Assembly (NCBI GenBank): GCA_051000345.1
Contig: JBPCOJ010000072.1
Coordinates: 1-41,060 of the forward strand
Origin: JBHENC01 sp051000345
GTDB lineage: Bacteria; Acidobacteriota; Blastocatellia; Pyrinomonadales; Pyrinomonadaceae
Direction of reading: 5' to 3'
Length of the DNA stretch: 41,060 bases
Both the position numbers and the translations under genes were made by a program. The notes under the pieces are model-generated. The model was not told the DNA's origin and did not search any database. It was given only the letters and a program-made list of their open reading frames with translations. Below are positions 26,193 to 33,167 of this stretch, in pieces (the first letter of the stretch is position 1; the number at the start of each line of letters is the position of its first letter).

Positions 26193-26282
26193 TTTCCGTT
26201 CTCTCCAAATCGAGCGCGCATTTCGCTTCCGCGCGCAGCTTTAATTATTTCGATTGACAGCCTTCGTCAAGATTGATCGTGC

Positions 26283-28121
26283 TTACTTGGGCTTGAAGTT
26301 GAATGAGATAGTGCCGGAAACTTTGACGGGTTTACCGGCAAGAAGTGTCGGAGAAAACTTGGTGTGCAATGCGCCTTCTTCAGCAGCCTTTCGCAGCGAT
26401 GGTGGCCCACTTATTGCTCTCGCTGCAACAACATTGCCCTGCTCGTCAACTAAAATTTTAACAGCGACGGTGCCATAGATGCCCGCTTTTTTAGCTTCAT
26501 CGGGATATGTAGGAATAGGCTTATCTTTCGCCTTGCCATTCAGTACGCCTGCGTTGATGACAATTGGTTTACGTTGCTGCGGAGTCTGTGCAGGGTTGCC
26601 AACCGTATCTGGAACACGGTTGTTTGTGGGCGTTGGATTGTCGCTATCGTTCTGAGCAGTTCGCTCCGTCTCCGACAGATAATTTATGACAACGCGATTT
26701 GCTTCCGTGAAATATTTGCGCATCACGCGTTGAACGTCTGCGGCGGTGACGGATTGCAGTTGATTAATGTCCGTGTTGACGCGATTAGCGTTGCCTTGAA
26801 TGACGACCGCGTCGCCGAGCGCGAGGGCTTTGCCGTTGTTGGTTTCGCGTTCGCGCAGTTGCGTTGTCACGAGTTGGTTTTTGGCTTTGTTCAACTCGGC
26901 AAGTGTCACAGGCTCGTTCTGCATACGCGAGATTTCCGCGAGCATTGCGCGCTCTGCGTCGTCCGGCTTTTTGCCGCTGGCGAGCGTTGTTTTGAAGACG
27001 AAGAGTCCCGCATCTTCGCGCAAGTCCGCGCTGCCTTCGGCGCTTTGCGCAAGTTGCTGCTCGTAGACGAGCGAGCGATACAAACGCGACGATTCGCCAC
27101 CCGCGAGGATGGATTGCGCGACACGCAGCGCGTAGATGTCCGCGTCTGCCTTCGGCGGAATCAAGTATGTAAACTCGACTGCGGGCAACGGAACGTTCGC
27201 GCCGTATTCTGTGTAGCGGTGCAAAGCCGTGCGCGCCGGTTCCTTGATTGTGACACGCGGAAGAGTCGTGTTCGGATTCTGTATGCCCGTGAAATATTTG
27301 TTTACCCACGCGTCTAGTTGGTTGCGGTCAAAGTCTCCGGCAACGATCAAAGTCGCGTTGGACGGACGATAAAATGTGTCGTGGAAAAGCCGCACATCGG
27401 CGAGCGTCGCAGCATCCAAGTCTTCGATGCTGCCGATGGTCGGGCGCTTGTACGGGTGCGTCACGTAGGATTTTTGCGACGTGAGCAGATAATCCAATTT
27501 GCCGTAGGGCGGCGCGAGCACGCTCTGGCGAAATTCCTCTTGAACGACGGCGCGCTCGGATTTGAAATTCGGATGGCTTTGTTGCATAAATAGGGTTTTG
27601 TGCCCATATATTGTGGAAGACCCGTCAAATTTCAGACCCGAAACCGCAATATATAGATTTATGCAACAACGCCAATTCGGATCGTCAACATTAAGAGTGG
27701 CGAGGCGATCCGCTTCCGCCCAGAGTAAAGTTTCCAAATAATTCGACGGCACTGTTTCGTAATAGACCGTCACATCGTCGGCGGTAAATGCGTTGTTGAC
27801 GCCGCCGACATCCTCCGTCAAACGATCCAGCATTTCAGATTTCATGTGCTTCGTGCTTTTGAACATCAAGTGCTCGAAGAGATGCGCGAAGCCGCTTCTA
27901 CCCGGCGGGTCGTCTTTACTGCCGACGTGATACCACACCTGAATCGCCACAGTCGGGCTGGAATGGTCTTCTACGCTGTAGATTTTCAGGCCGTTTGCCA
28001 ACGTGCGCTCGCGGTAATCGAGACGCGGAATATTTGTTTGCGCTTGAGAGGCTGGCGGCAACAGCAAAGCGCTCGCGGCAAAAGCCGCCAACGAAATAAA
28101 AGCAATCAAGAAACGACGCAT
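26283..28121 (-). CDS. Active-type M16 zinc peptidase with C-terminal TonB domain and in-frame MITE insertion
   Basis: 612 residues with signal peptide (AFAASALLLPPASQAQ). The inverted zinc motif HLFEH is at residues 80-84. The third zinc ligand lies in ERAVVQEE at about 195. Between them, residues 150-185 are encoded by a 99-bp transposon-like insertion plus its 9-bp target duplication; removing these 36 residues restores DDPNFKSERAVV, the normal family sequence. The second M16 domain has SILAGGESSRLYRSLVYEQQ. The last 85 or so residues (PTYPDEAKKAGIYGTVAVKI, VDEQGNVVAARAISGPPSL) are a TonB C-terminal domain, an unusual fusion. Whether the enzyme tolerates the insertion next to a zinc ligand is unknown. 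It is upstream of the inactive partner. Confidence 0.88.
   Translation of the reverse strand: MRRFLIAFISLAAFAASALLLPPASQAQTNIPRLDYRERTLANGLKIYSVEDHSSPTVAIQVWYHVGSKDDPPGRSGFAHLFEHLMFKSTKHMKSEMLDRLTEDVGGVNNAFTADDVTVYYETVPSNYLETLLWAEADRLATLNVDDPNWRCCINLYIAVSGLKFDGSSTIYGHKTLFMQQSHPNFKSERAVVQEEFRQSVLAPPYGKLDYLLTSQKSYVTHPYKRPTIGSIEDLDAATLADVRLFHDTFYRPSNATLIVAGDFDRNQLDAWVNKYFTGIQNPNTTLPRVTIKEPARTALHRYTEYGANVPLPAVEFTYLIPPKADADIYALRVAQSILAGGESSRLYRSLVYEQQLAQSAEGSADLREDAGLFVFKTTLASGKKPDDAERAMLAEISRMQNEPVTLAELNKAKNQLVTTQLRERETNNGKALALGDAVVIQGNANRVNTDINQLQSVTAADVQRVMRKYFTEANRVVINYLSETERTAQNDSDNPTPTNNRVPDTVGNPAQTPQQRKPIVINAGVLNGKAKDKPIPTYPDEAKKAGIYGTVAVKILVDEQGNVVAARAISGPPSLRKAAEEGALHTKFSPTLLAGKPVKVSGTISFNFKPK
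27575..27673. mobile_element. 99-bp MITE inserted in the M16 peptidase gene
   Basis: Terminal inverted repeats GGCTTTGTTGCATAAAT and GGCGTTGTTGCATAAAT (16 of 17 identical), with a subterminal pair ATATATTGTGG / CCGCAATATAT. It is flanked by a perfect 9-bp direct repeat AATTCGGAT (27566-27574 and 27674-27682), a target-site duplication. Ends and 9-bp duplication resemble the IS903 group of the IS5 family (GGCTTTGTTGAATAAAT ends, from memory). Length 99 bp with no stop in the peptidase frame keeps the host gene open. Confidence 0.88.
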
Positions 28122-28263
28122 GTATTATCAACTCCGTCTTTTACAAGAATGATCTGGGACGACGCGCGTGCAAGAAGTGTAAAGATTCAACGACTGCGCG
28201 CGCAAGGCAGTTGGATGCCGATGCCGAGCGATGATGTTGCACGCACGCGCCTTCAACAAATCA

Positions 28264-28292
28264 TTGTGCCTGTTGCGCATTGCAATTATACT
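28264..28292 (+). promoter_or_regulatory. Possible promoter of the cNMP-DUF1003 gene
   Basis: TTGTGC (28264-28269), 17-bp spacer, TATACT (28287-28292), 55 bp before the ATG, in the divergent gap with the M16 gene. The -35 box is weak. Confidence 0.35.
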
Positions 28293-28347
28293 CTGCGGCG
28301 TTCGGCGCGGGATACTCATTTTACCGAAGGAGCGTGGTTAAAAGTCG

Positions 28348-29253
28348 ATGCACACAGAGATAACTTTAAGCGACGAGGTGCGCAGTTTGTCGCTGATACC
28401 GATGTTCAAACAACTCGACGCCGTCGAACTCGAAAAGCTCGCGGAATTGACGGAACAAATTTCCCTCAAGGCCGGGCAAATGGTATTTCACCAAAACGAT
28501 CCGGGCGACGCGCTTTACATAGTGGAGTCCGGCACGGTGCGTTTATGGGTGCTGGACGAAGATGCCAAGCAGGTGACGCTCTCGGAATTACAGGCCGGAG
28601 ATTTCACAGGCGAAATCGCTGTGCTGGATAACGGCGAGCGCTCGGCCAATGCAACGACGCTCACGGATACTGTATTGCACAAACTGCGCAGCGACCACTT
28701 TCAGGATTTTCTGTTGCAGCATCCGCCCATCGCCGTCGATGTGATACGCGAAATAGGCCGCCGCATGAGGCAAACTAATTTGCTCATTTCGCAGCGTATC
28801 TCGCGCAACGTCAATGTGGAAATGGAAAACAAGGCGACCATCGGCCAGCGAATTGCAGACCGCGTTGCGTCCTTCGGCGGCTCTTGGACTTTTATAATTA
28901 TCTACGGCACCGCGCTGGTTAGCTGGATGGCGCTAAACTCGTTCGTGCTGTCGCATTACGGCAAAGGCGAGGCGGGCGCGCAGTTCGATCCTTACCCATA
29001 CATACTTTTGAATTTGATGCTTTCGATGACCGCCGCAATGCAGGCTCCGATTATCATGATGTCGCAGAATCGCTCCGCCGAAAAAGACCGACTCGCCGCC
29101 GAACAGGATTTTCATGTGAACTTAAAAAGCGAACTCCTGCTGGAAGAACTGATACGCAGAGACGACGAGCGCGCAGAACAGATGAACGAATTGATTTCTT
29201 CTCGAAAACAACTCGCTGCACCAAGCTCAAACGATGGCGCGCAGATTTCCTGA
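28348..29253 (+). CDS. Cyclic-nucleotide-binding domain protein with DUF1003 membrane domain
   Basis: 301 residues. An N-terminal cNMP-binding domain (about 17-135) has the beta-roll pattern (GDALYIVESGTVRLWV) and a phosphate-binding cassette GEIAVLDNGERSANATT. Next comes a DUF1003 domain (about 165-260) with GQRIADRVASFGGSWTFIII, two membrane helices and the signature FDPYPYILLNLMLSMTAAMQ then APIIMMSQNR. The C-terminal tail is a charged helix. There is no DNA-binding helix-turn-helix, so it is not a CRP-type regulator; a ligand-gated membrane protein is plausible. GAAGGAG lies 15-20 bases before ATG, farther than usual. DUF1003 function is not established. Confidence 0.85.
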   Translation: MHTEITLSDEVRSLSLIPMFKQLDAVELEKLAELTEQISLKAGQMVFHQNDPGDALYIVESGTVRLWVLDEDAKQVTLSELQAGDFTGEIAVLDNGERSANATTLTDTVLHKLRSDHFQDFLLQHPPIAVDVIREIGRRMRQTNLLISQRISRNVNVEMENKATIGQRIADRVASFGGSWTFIIIYGTALVSWMALNSFVLSHYGKGEAGAQFDPYPYILLNLMLSMTAAMQAPIIMMSQNRSAEKDRLAAEQDFHVNLKSELLLEELIRRDDERAEQMNELISSRKQLAAPSSNDGAQIS

Positions 29254-29332
29254 AGCGAAGATTGATTGGTGAAAGTTGAATCGAGCGAAGAAGCATGAGA
29301 GGCTAATTGACAGGCGAGGTTTAGGAGTTTCT

Positions 29333-29626
29333 TCAATCAACGTCGAGCGGATTGATGAACGGCTTATCCTTGTCCTTATCGGCGCGCTTCATCGCTTCCT
29401 GAAACTTTTCTTCGAGCAAGCGTTCCCGATTCTTCTGCGAACTGAGTTCCTGCGAAAACAATTGATCGCGCGCTTCCTTTTGCTTGTCCAAACCCTTTAA
29501 CATTTCATTGAAGGAAGCCACCGGCTTGGCCTTTTCCTCATGCGAAAGAATCGCGCCCGTCTGCGCGTCAACGATAATCGTCGCCTCGCAGCACGGACAC
29601 AAAATTGTAAAGCGCGTTGAATCCAC
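29333..29626 (-). CDS. Small CPCC zinc-ribbon-like protein with coiled coil
   Basis: 97 residues from GTG 29626. It begins with a strand and a CPCC cluster (residues 10-13, FTILCPCCEATIIVDAQTG), a half zinc-ribbon that may bind zinc as a dimer. A charged helix follows (LDKQKEARDQLFSQEL, LLEEKFQEAMKRADKDKD). The order 'CPCC, strand, IVDAQTGAI, coiled coil' recurs in small conserved proteins, but I know of no assigned function. Convergent with the cNMP-DUF1003 gene. Confidence 0.6.
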   Translation of the reverse strand: MDSTRFTILCPCCEATIIVDAQTGAILSHEEKAKPVASFNEMLKGLDKQKEARDQLFSQELSSQKNRERLLEEKFQEAMKRADKDKDKPFINPLDVD

Positions 29627-29648
29627 CGGCCATCCACTCCAAAAGCAA

Positions 29649-30057
29649 TTAAGGCAATATTAACTTTAGAACAGATTCTTTATTCGGAGCAATGATTGTG
29701 ATTGAATTTTCGCCACCCGATGTTCCCACGCTGAAAGCCACAATATACTTTCCACTAGGCGCAAGCTTCCATTTTTTTCATACATTCGACAATCTTATCA
29801 TCATGCACAAAAGCAGGCGGGTCTTTTTCTCTTACCTTTGAAATTTCTTTCACAGACCCATCAGACTTTATATCTAATGAGTAGATGTAATTGAAATGGA
29901 AACGAGCCGTCTTGCCCATCTCTGCGAGTTCGATGCGACATACGGTTATGGTTTTCTTTGATGACTCATCTTTCGATTGAGCATACATAGGTAGAGTGAC
30001 TACGAAGATTAAACATAACGCGCTAAAAAATCTTAAAAGTAATCGGCGTTGTTGCAT
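29649..30057 (-). pseudogene. Small exported protein interrupted by a frameshift in an A7 run
   Basis: The upstream frame starts at ATG 30057 with a signal peptide (LRFFSALCLIFVVTLPMYAQ) and ends with a stop after EACA at 29755. Just before that stop, the minus strand has seven A (positions 29778-29772). Reading six A instead continues as ECMKKWKLAPSGKYIVAFSV, followed by GTSGGENSITIIAPNKES, and stops at 29649, giving about 135 residues. The joined sequence reads naturally (W-x-LSPSGKY-type ending of small secreted proteins), so this is either a one-base frameshift, a sequencing error or transcriptional slippage at A7. The ATG lies inside a sequence identical to a transposon end. The gene is AT-rich. 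Confidence 0.7.
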
Positions 30058-30061
30058 AAAT
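30045..30061. mobile_element. Solo transposon end (IS5/IS903-like terminal repeat)
   Basis: GGCGTTGTTGCATAAAT is identical over 17 bp to the right end of the MITE at 27657-27673. The element would extend to the right, but no matching second end is found before 33 kb. The IS701-like element starts 54 bp further on and may have replaced the rest. It supplies the ATG of the minus-strand secreted-protein gene. Confidence 0.65.
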
Positions 30062-30114
30062 TGATATTTTTAAGTCAGATGAGTCAATTGCCTTGGAATG
30101 TTAAGTTCCTTGAG

Positions 30115-31183
30115 CCTAAGCTCGACTTTATCCATTCAGGCAGCGTAGCAAAGCGCATCCGTCAGGCGTTCTAACAATGCACGATCTACTTTTACGCTGT
30201 CGGCTTCAGAACGTGACGTGCGAAAATCCGCTTCGCGCCATAACTGCTCTCGCACAGTCGCCAATGCATCCGAGAAGGTTGGCAACCGCTTGACGTACCA
30301 CGCGGACTGCCGCACGAACTGTTCCGGCTCTTTACCATAACGATGATTCCCCATCAACGTGACTATCGAAAACAGTGCCAGCACTGCCGGGGTCGTGCGC
30401 GCGATGGCTTTGTCCGACCACTGCCTTTGCGTCTCCATCCCCAAGTGCGCGCGTGCCTCCTCGAAGGTGACTTCCACAGCCCAACGTCTGACGAACCACC
30501 ACCAGCATCTCGCGCTCCGGCAACCATCGCTTGACTTGCAGAAGCATCTGCCGCGCCCACTCAGTCAGCTTCTTATGAGGCCGCCCGCGATCTTTGTAGT
30601 AGCGTTCGGACGGACACAAGGCAGTCAGCACCGGCAACGCCCAGACTCTCTCAGCCCACGGGATGCGCACCGTCAGCATCAAGGAAAGCCAACGCAACCC
30701 GCTCGCTTTAACGAAGTGGGAGTGCGAAGAGCGCTACCTCAGTCGCGATAAATACCTTTGGCTGTGATCTGCGCACCGCGCCGACGCTCAATCGTGTCAT
30801 CAATGGCAAAGACGAGCGCGCTCGTCGGCGCGAAGCTCTTAACGAGCAACGAGAGCAGCATACGGCTCGCGGAAAGCGAAGACCACCGCGCGCGGTTCAA
30901 GACGCGATGATAAGTCTGAAAGTGCCGCTCTTGACTCAAGCCCATCACGCGCAAGGCGGAAGTCACCGTGCGCTTACCCGGCGCGAGCATGGCACCGACG
31001 AGCAGGACTTGAACGTGTTTCCAGAGCGGCTTGGAAAACAGTGGTGCAAAGCCTACAATCAGGTTCGTCAGTGCGAAGGGCAGCGTGAGCATAAAGTGAC
31101 CTCTCATGGCGGAGTTGGTCAGCCAGCTTACGCTGCCTTTCGCTTATTGTTCAAAGATCAAAATGGATAAAGTCGAGCTTAGG
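30115..31183 (-). mobile_element. Decayed IS701-like insertion sequence
   Basis: 1069 bp bounded by perfect 22-bp terminal inverted repeats (CCTAAGCTCGACTTTATCCA, then TT) at 30115-30136 and 31162-31183. It contains one transposase gene on the minus strand broken by a frameshift and an internal deletion. No clear target-site duplication is seen. The outer ends are intact, so it might still be moved by a functional relative elsewhere in the genome. Confidence 0.88.
30136..31107 (-). pseudogene. IS701-family DDE transposase, frameshifted and internally deleted
   Basis: Three frames together resemble an IS701-type transposase. Segment 1 (31107-30739) has LWKHVQVLLVGAMLAPGKRT and the first catalytic Asp in FAIDDTIERRRGAQ, ending at a premature stop after IYRD. 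Segment 2 resumes as RSSHSHFVKASGLRWLSLML in another frame and runs to EREMLVVV. There it jumps directly to segment 3 (RRWAVEVTFEEARAHLGMET, then QRQWSDKAIARTTPAVL), which holds the catalytic Glu. The stretch between LVVV and the Glu motif, which in full-length relatives carries the second Asp and well over 100 residues, is missing. It cannot encode an active enzyme. Confidence 0.88.
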
Positions 31184-31192
31184 ATATATTTC

Positions 31193-31332
31193 TATTTATG
31201 CGAATCAGTAGTTGAAAAATATCGATGTTGAAAGCAAAAGACTTACGTACCCAATTTGGCGACCACAGCAAAATGGAGACTGTAAGTTGTTGATTTCCCA
31301 AGCCCGATTTCAACTACTGATTCGCATAAATA
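31193..31332. mobile_element. 140-bp MITE with perfect 25-bp terminal inverted repeats
   Basis: TATTTATGCGAATCAGTAGT (continuing TGAAA) at 31193-31217 and its exact reverse complement at 31308-31332. The interior has no open reading frame and a further short inverted pair (ACTTAC / GTAAGT). The outermost TA on each side would fit a TA target duplication of the IS630/Tc1 type (inference). It lies 9 bp from the IS701-like element. Confidence 0.8.
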
Positions 31333-31356
31333 TATAAACTTCAAGTTGTAAAGTTA

Positions 31357-31470
31357 AAAATAAAAAGGATGAAGTCGAAACTTCATCCTTAATCATTCCT
31401 AATTTATCATTCAAACTTATGCCGAATAGCCTTTCGCGCCGTCGCGCGTTGTAGAGATTTTCGGTTCTGA
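31357..31470 (-). repeat. Direct repeat copy 1, downstream of the RES toxin gene
   Basis: About 110 bp that match the segment 32521-32633: the hairpin AAGGATGAAG...CTTCATCCTT, then ATCATTCAAACTTATGCCGA, then TTTCGCGCCGTCG and TTCGGTTCT. The two copies lie in the same orientation on either side of the toxin-antitoxin pair, with scattered mismatches. Confidence 0.75.
31363..31392 (-). terminator. Terminator of the RES/Xre operon
   Basis: Stem AAGGATGAAGT / ACTTCATCCTT-type, 10-11 bp with a tight loop (31365-31390), followed on the minus strand by CTTTTTATTTTT. It is about 105 bp after the toxin stop and forms part of the repeat. Confidence 0.75.
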
Positions 31471-31494
31471 TGACTTTGAAATCAGTAGAGTTTT

Positions 31495-31953
31495 TTATTT
31501 GAAGATTCTTTTATCAAATGGAAATTTATCGCTCGCTATGATTTTTATTTTTGAGAATTCCGAATGATGCGGGTTTATCAACAAGTTAAAATCGCCTCGT
31601 GTTACTGCCGAAGGAGTTTGCAGAACGCAGTATTTATTTTCGGCAACGAATTTGTCGCCGACAGCCTGTGTCGAATTCGGATGCGGAAAAGCGTTCCAGT
31701 CGGGCGGTAAATTCTTTTCGGTCAGTTTTTGAATCGAAATATCGTCAGGCAAGTAAACCGTCAGCATCAGATAATCGTCCGGCAAAGTCGCCAGCGTTAG
31801 ATGAACGCTGACTTCTGCCATCGCCAGCGAACGATTGGCCGCCGTGTAAATCATTTCCACGCCGACCGAATTCCAACGCGCTCCCTTGATTGCCGCGCCT
31901 TTTCCCGACAAAATCCCAGTATACTTTTCACGCGAGAGTCTGAATGCTTCCAT
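31495..31953 (-). CDS. RES-domain toxin of a type II toxin-antitoxin system
   Basis: 152 residues, the length of the family. The three residues that name the family are visible: R26 (GARWNS), E48 (SLAMAEVSVH) and S115 (LQTPSAV). The sequence MEAFRLSREKY and INPHHSEFSKIKI at the ends are standard. RES toxins such as MbcT and ParT act on NAD, by phosphorolysis or ADP-ribosyl transfer (family knowledge). The start codon overlaps the antitoxin stop (TAATG), so the pair is translationally coupled. AT-rich relative to the chromosome. Confidence 0.92.
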   Translation of the reverse strand: MEAFRLSREKYTGILSGKGAAIKGARWNSVGVEMIYTAANRSLAMAEVSVHLTLATLPDDYLMLTVYLPDDISIQKLTEKNLPPDWNAFPHPNSTQAVGDKFVAENKYCVLQTPSAVTRGDFNLLINPHHSEFSKIKIIASDKFPFDKRIFK

Positions 31954-32438
31954 TAAACAAAAATTCCGTGATTGATGCGCGTCAGTTCGCCGATGACCAT
32001 TTCCTTGCCGTATGAATCCTTCAAAAGCTCCATCGGTTTCAAATTTCCGAGCGCGAAATTAGGCGTGTCGAGCCACAATTTAAACTTTTCCATATTGCCG
32101 AAAACTTCCACGCCGACATTCGTCACTTCCGCCATCTCAATAATTTTCTCCGATTGCAGCGGCTTGAAATGTTTTGCGCCTTGTTTATAGCGATGCAAAG
32201 ATTTAGTCGAAAGATTCAAGAATTCCGCCCAATCCATTTCGCTGAACGGCGTAACATGTCTAATCAAATCAAACAAAGAATACGGAACGCCGGTTCTAAT
32301 CGTTTTGATTATCAACATTTTGTTTGAAAGAAATTCGCTGTATGTCAGATTTCGCTCGTTTTCTTCAAACCGTTCGCCTTTATTTTTTGGCTTAAAGAGC
32401 GTCGAAATTTCTTTGTCCAATCTTTGCTCAATGTTCAT
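31953..32438 (-). CDS. Xre/MbcA/ParS-type antitoxin for the RES toxin
   Basis: 161 residues from ATG 32438, which has GGGAG 7 bases before it; an open frame upstream to 32522 crosses the promoter and was not used. The N-terminal helical DNA-binding part includes MDWAEFLNLSTKSLHRYKQG. The C-terminal DUF2384 domain has GVEVFGNMEKFKLWLDTPN, then LKPMELLKDSYGKEMV and the terminal INHGIF that inserts into the toxin's active site in this family. It likely represses its own operon through the palindrome upstream. Confidence 0.92.
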   Translation of the reverse strand: MNIEQRLDKEISTLFKPKNKGERFEENERNLTYSEFLSNKMLIIKTIRTGVPYSLFDLIRHVTPFSEMDWAEFLNLSTKSLHRYKQGAKHFKPLQSEKIIEMAEVTNVGVEVFGNMEKFKLWLDTPNFALGNLKPMELLKDSYGKEMVIGELTRINHGIFV

Positions 32439-32468
32439 CTTTAACTCCCGCCGAAAACCTGTTCGACA

Positions 32469-32507
32469 TTTGTCTATAAATATAAGACAAATTTCCGGCA
32501 AATGCAA
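32469..32507 (-). promoter_or_regulatory. Promoter and operator of the RES/Xre operon
   Basis: On the minus strand: -35 TTGCAT (32507-32502), 17-bp spacer, -10 TATATT (32484-32479). A palindrome TTTGTCT-N9-AGACAAA (32469-32491) covers the -10 box, as expected for an autorepressing antitoxin. The start codon is 31 bp downstream of the palindrome. Confidence 0.7.
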
Positions 32508-32520
32508 TTGTTTGTAATGC

Positions 32521-32633
32521 AAATAAAAAAGGATGAAGCCGAAACTTCATCCTTCCGTCTTTCTAGTTCATCCTTCAAACTTACGCTGAATAATCTTTCG
32601 CGCCGTCGAAGTTGCAGCGATTCCCGGTTCTCA
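32521..32633 (-). repeat. Direct repeat copy 2, upstream of the antitoxin gene
   Basis: Homologous to 31357-31470. Contains the hairpin AAGGATGAAGCCGAAACTTC, completed by ATCCTT (32529-32554), followed on the minus strand by TTTTTT. This would stop transcripts arriving from the DUF2203 side before they enter the toxin-antitoxin operon. The remainder (TTCAAACTTACGCTGAATAA, TCTTTCGCGCCGTCG) is non-coding as far as I can see. Confidence 0.75.
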
Positions 32634-32715
32634 CAACGTCCAACCCGGCTACGTTATAGTGGTGTAGAAGCGAAATAGAAATTGAAGCCGATTCTCGTTT
32701 GTGAGGGGCGTCGGC

Positions 32716-33093
32716 TCAAAGCGGCTGGCGGCCTGCGAAACCCGCTTCAACGTCATGCCACCATTCTATTCGATCCGCTTCGCCGAGTTGCCAGCAGAGC
32801 AGCACGATGCGCCCGTCGCGCAGGCTGGGGAAATCGATCAATCCGCGCGCGTAGTCTTTGAGCTGCACGCCGAGCGCCGTTACTTCGCCGGTTTCTATCT
32901 GAAGTTTCATCAACGCGCGAAGATAGACTGCGCCGCCGATCATTCCGCCGTCACCTCGCTCGGCTGCCTCGGCGGCAGCTTGCGCCGCAGTTTGAAAGGA
33001 AATCAATCGACGATGCTCGCGTTGAATGGAGCGGAGCAGCTTGCGCACCTCCGGCAGCAACTCGTTCGCTTCTTCAAGGCTGAAGACTCTCAT
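32716..33093 (-). CDS. DUF2203 family protein
   Basis: 125 residues from ATG 33093 (MRVFSLEEANELLPEVRKLL is the family's usual beginning; a GTG at 33120 is also open). The body is a helical region (REHRRLISFQTAAQAAAEAA), a short Gly-rich loop, and the typical end GVQLKDYARGLIDFPSLRDG, VLLCWQLGEADRIEWWHDVE and AGFAGRQPL. Conserved in many bacteria; function not established. Confidence 0.85.
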   Translation of the reverse strand: MRVFSLEEANELLPEVRKLLRSIQREHRRLISFQTAAQAAAEAAERGDGGMIGGAVYLRALMKLQIETGEVTALGVQLKDYARGLIDFPSLRDGRIVLLCWQLGEADRIEWWHDVEAGFAGRQPL

Positions 33094-33167
33094 GTTCCCG
33101 ATAAAAGAATCGTCTGTCACAGGTTTGTTTTACTTTTGCACCAGCAGCAGCAGTGCATAACGGCTTC

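Noticed and set aside
26574..27317. Long plus-strand open frame opposite the M16 peptidase gene
   Set aside because: No family resemblance or signal; it mirrors codon structure of the real gene on the other strand.
27575..27673. Possible intron or intein in the M16 gene
   Set aside because: Only 99 bp, with inverted ends and a 9-bp target duplication; no splicing motifs. A MITE explains it fully.
31357..31500. Small peptide or RiPP precursor in the repeat downstream of the toxin (DGAKGYSA ending)
   Set aside because: No start codon or ribosome-binding site, and the frame is not kept between the two repeat copies.
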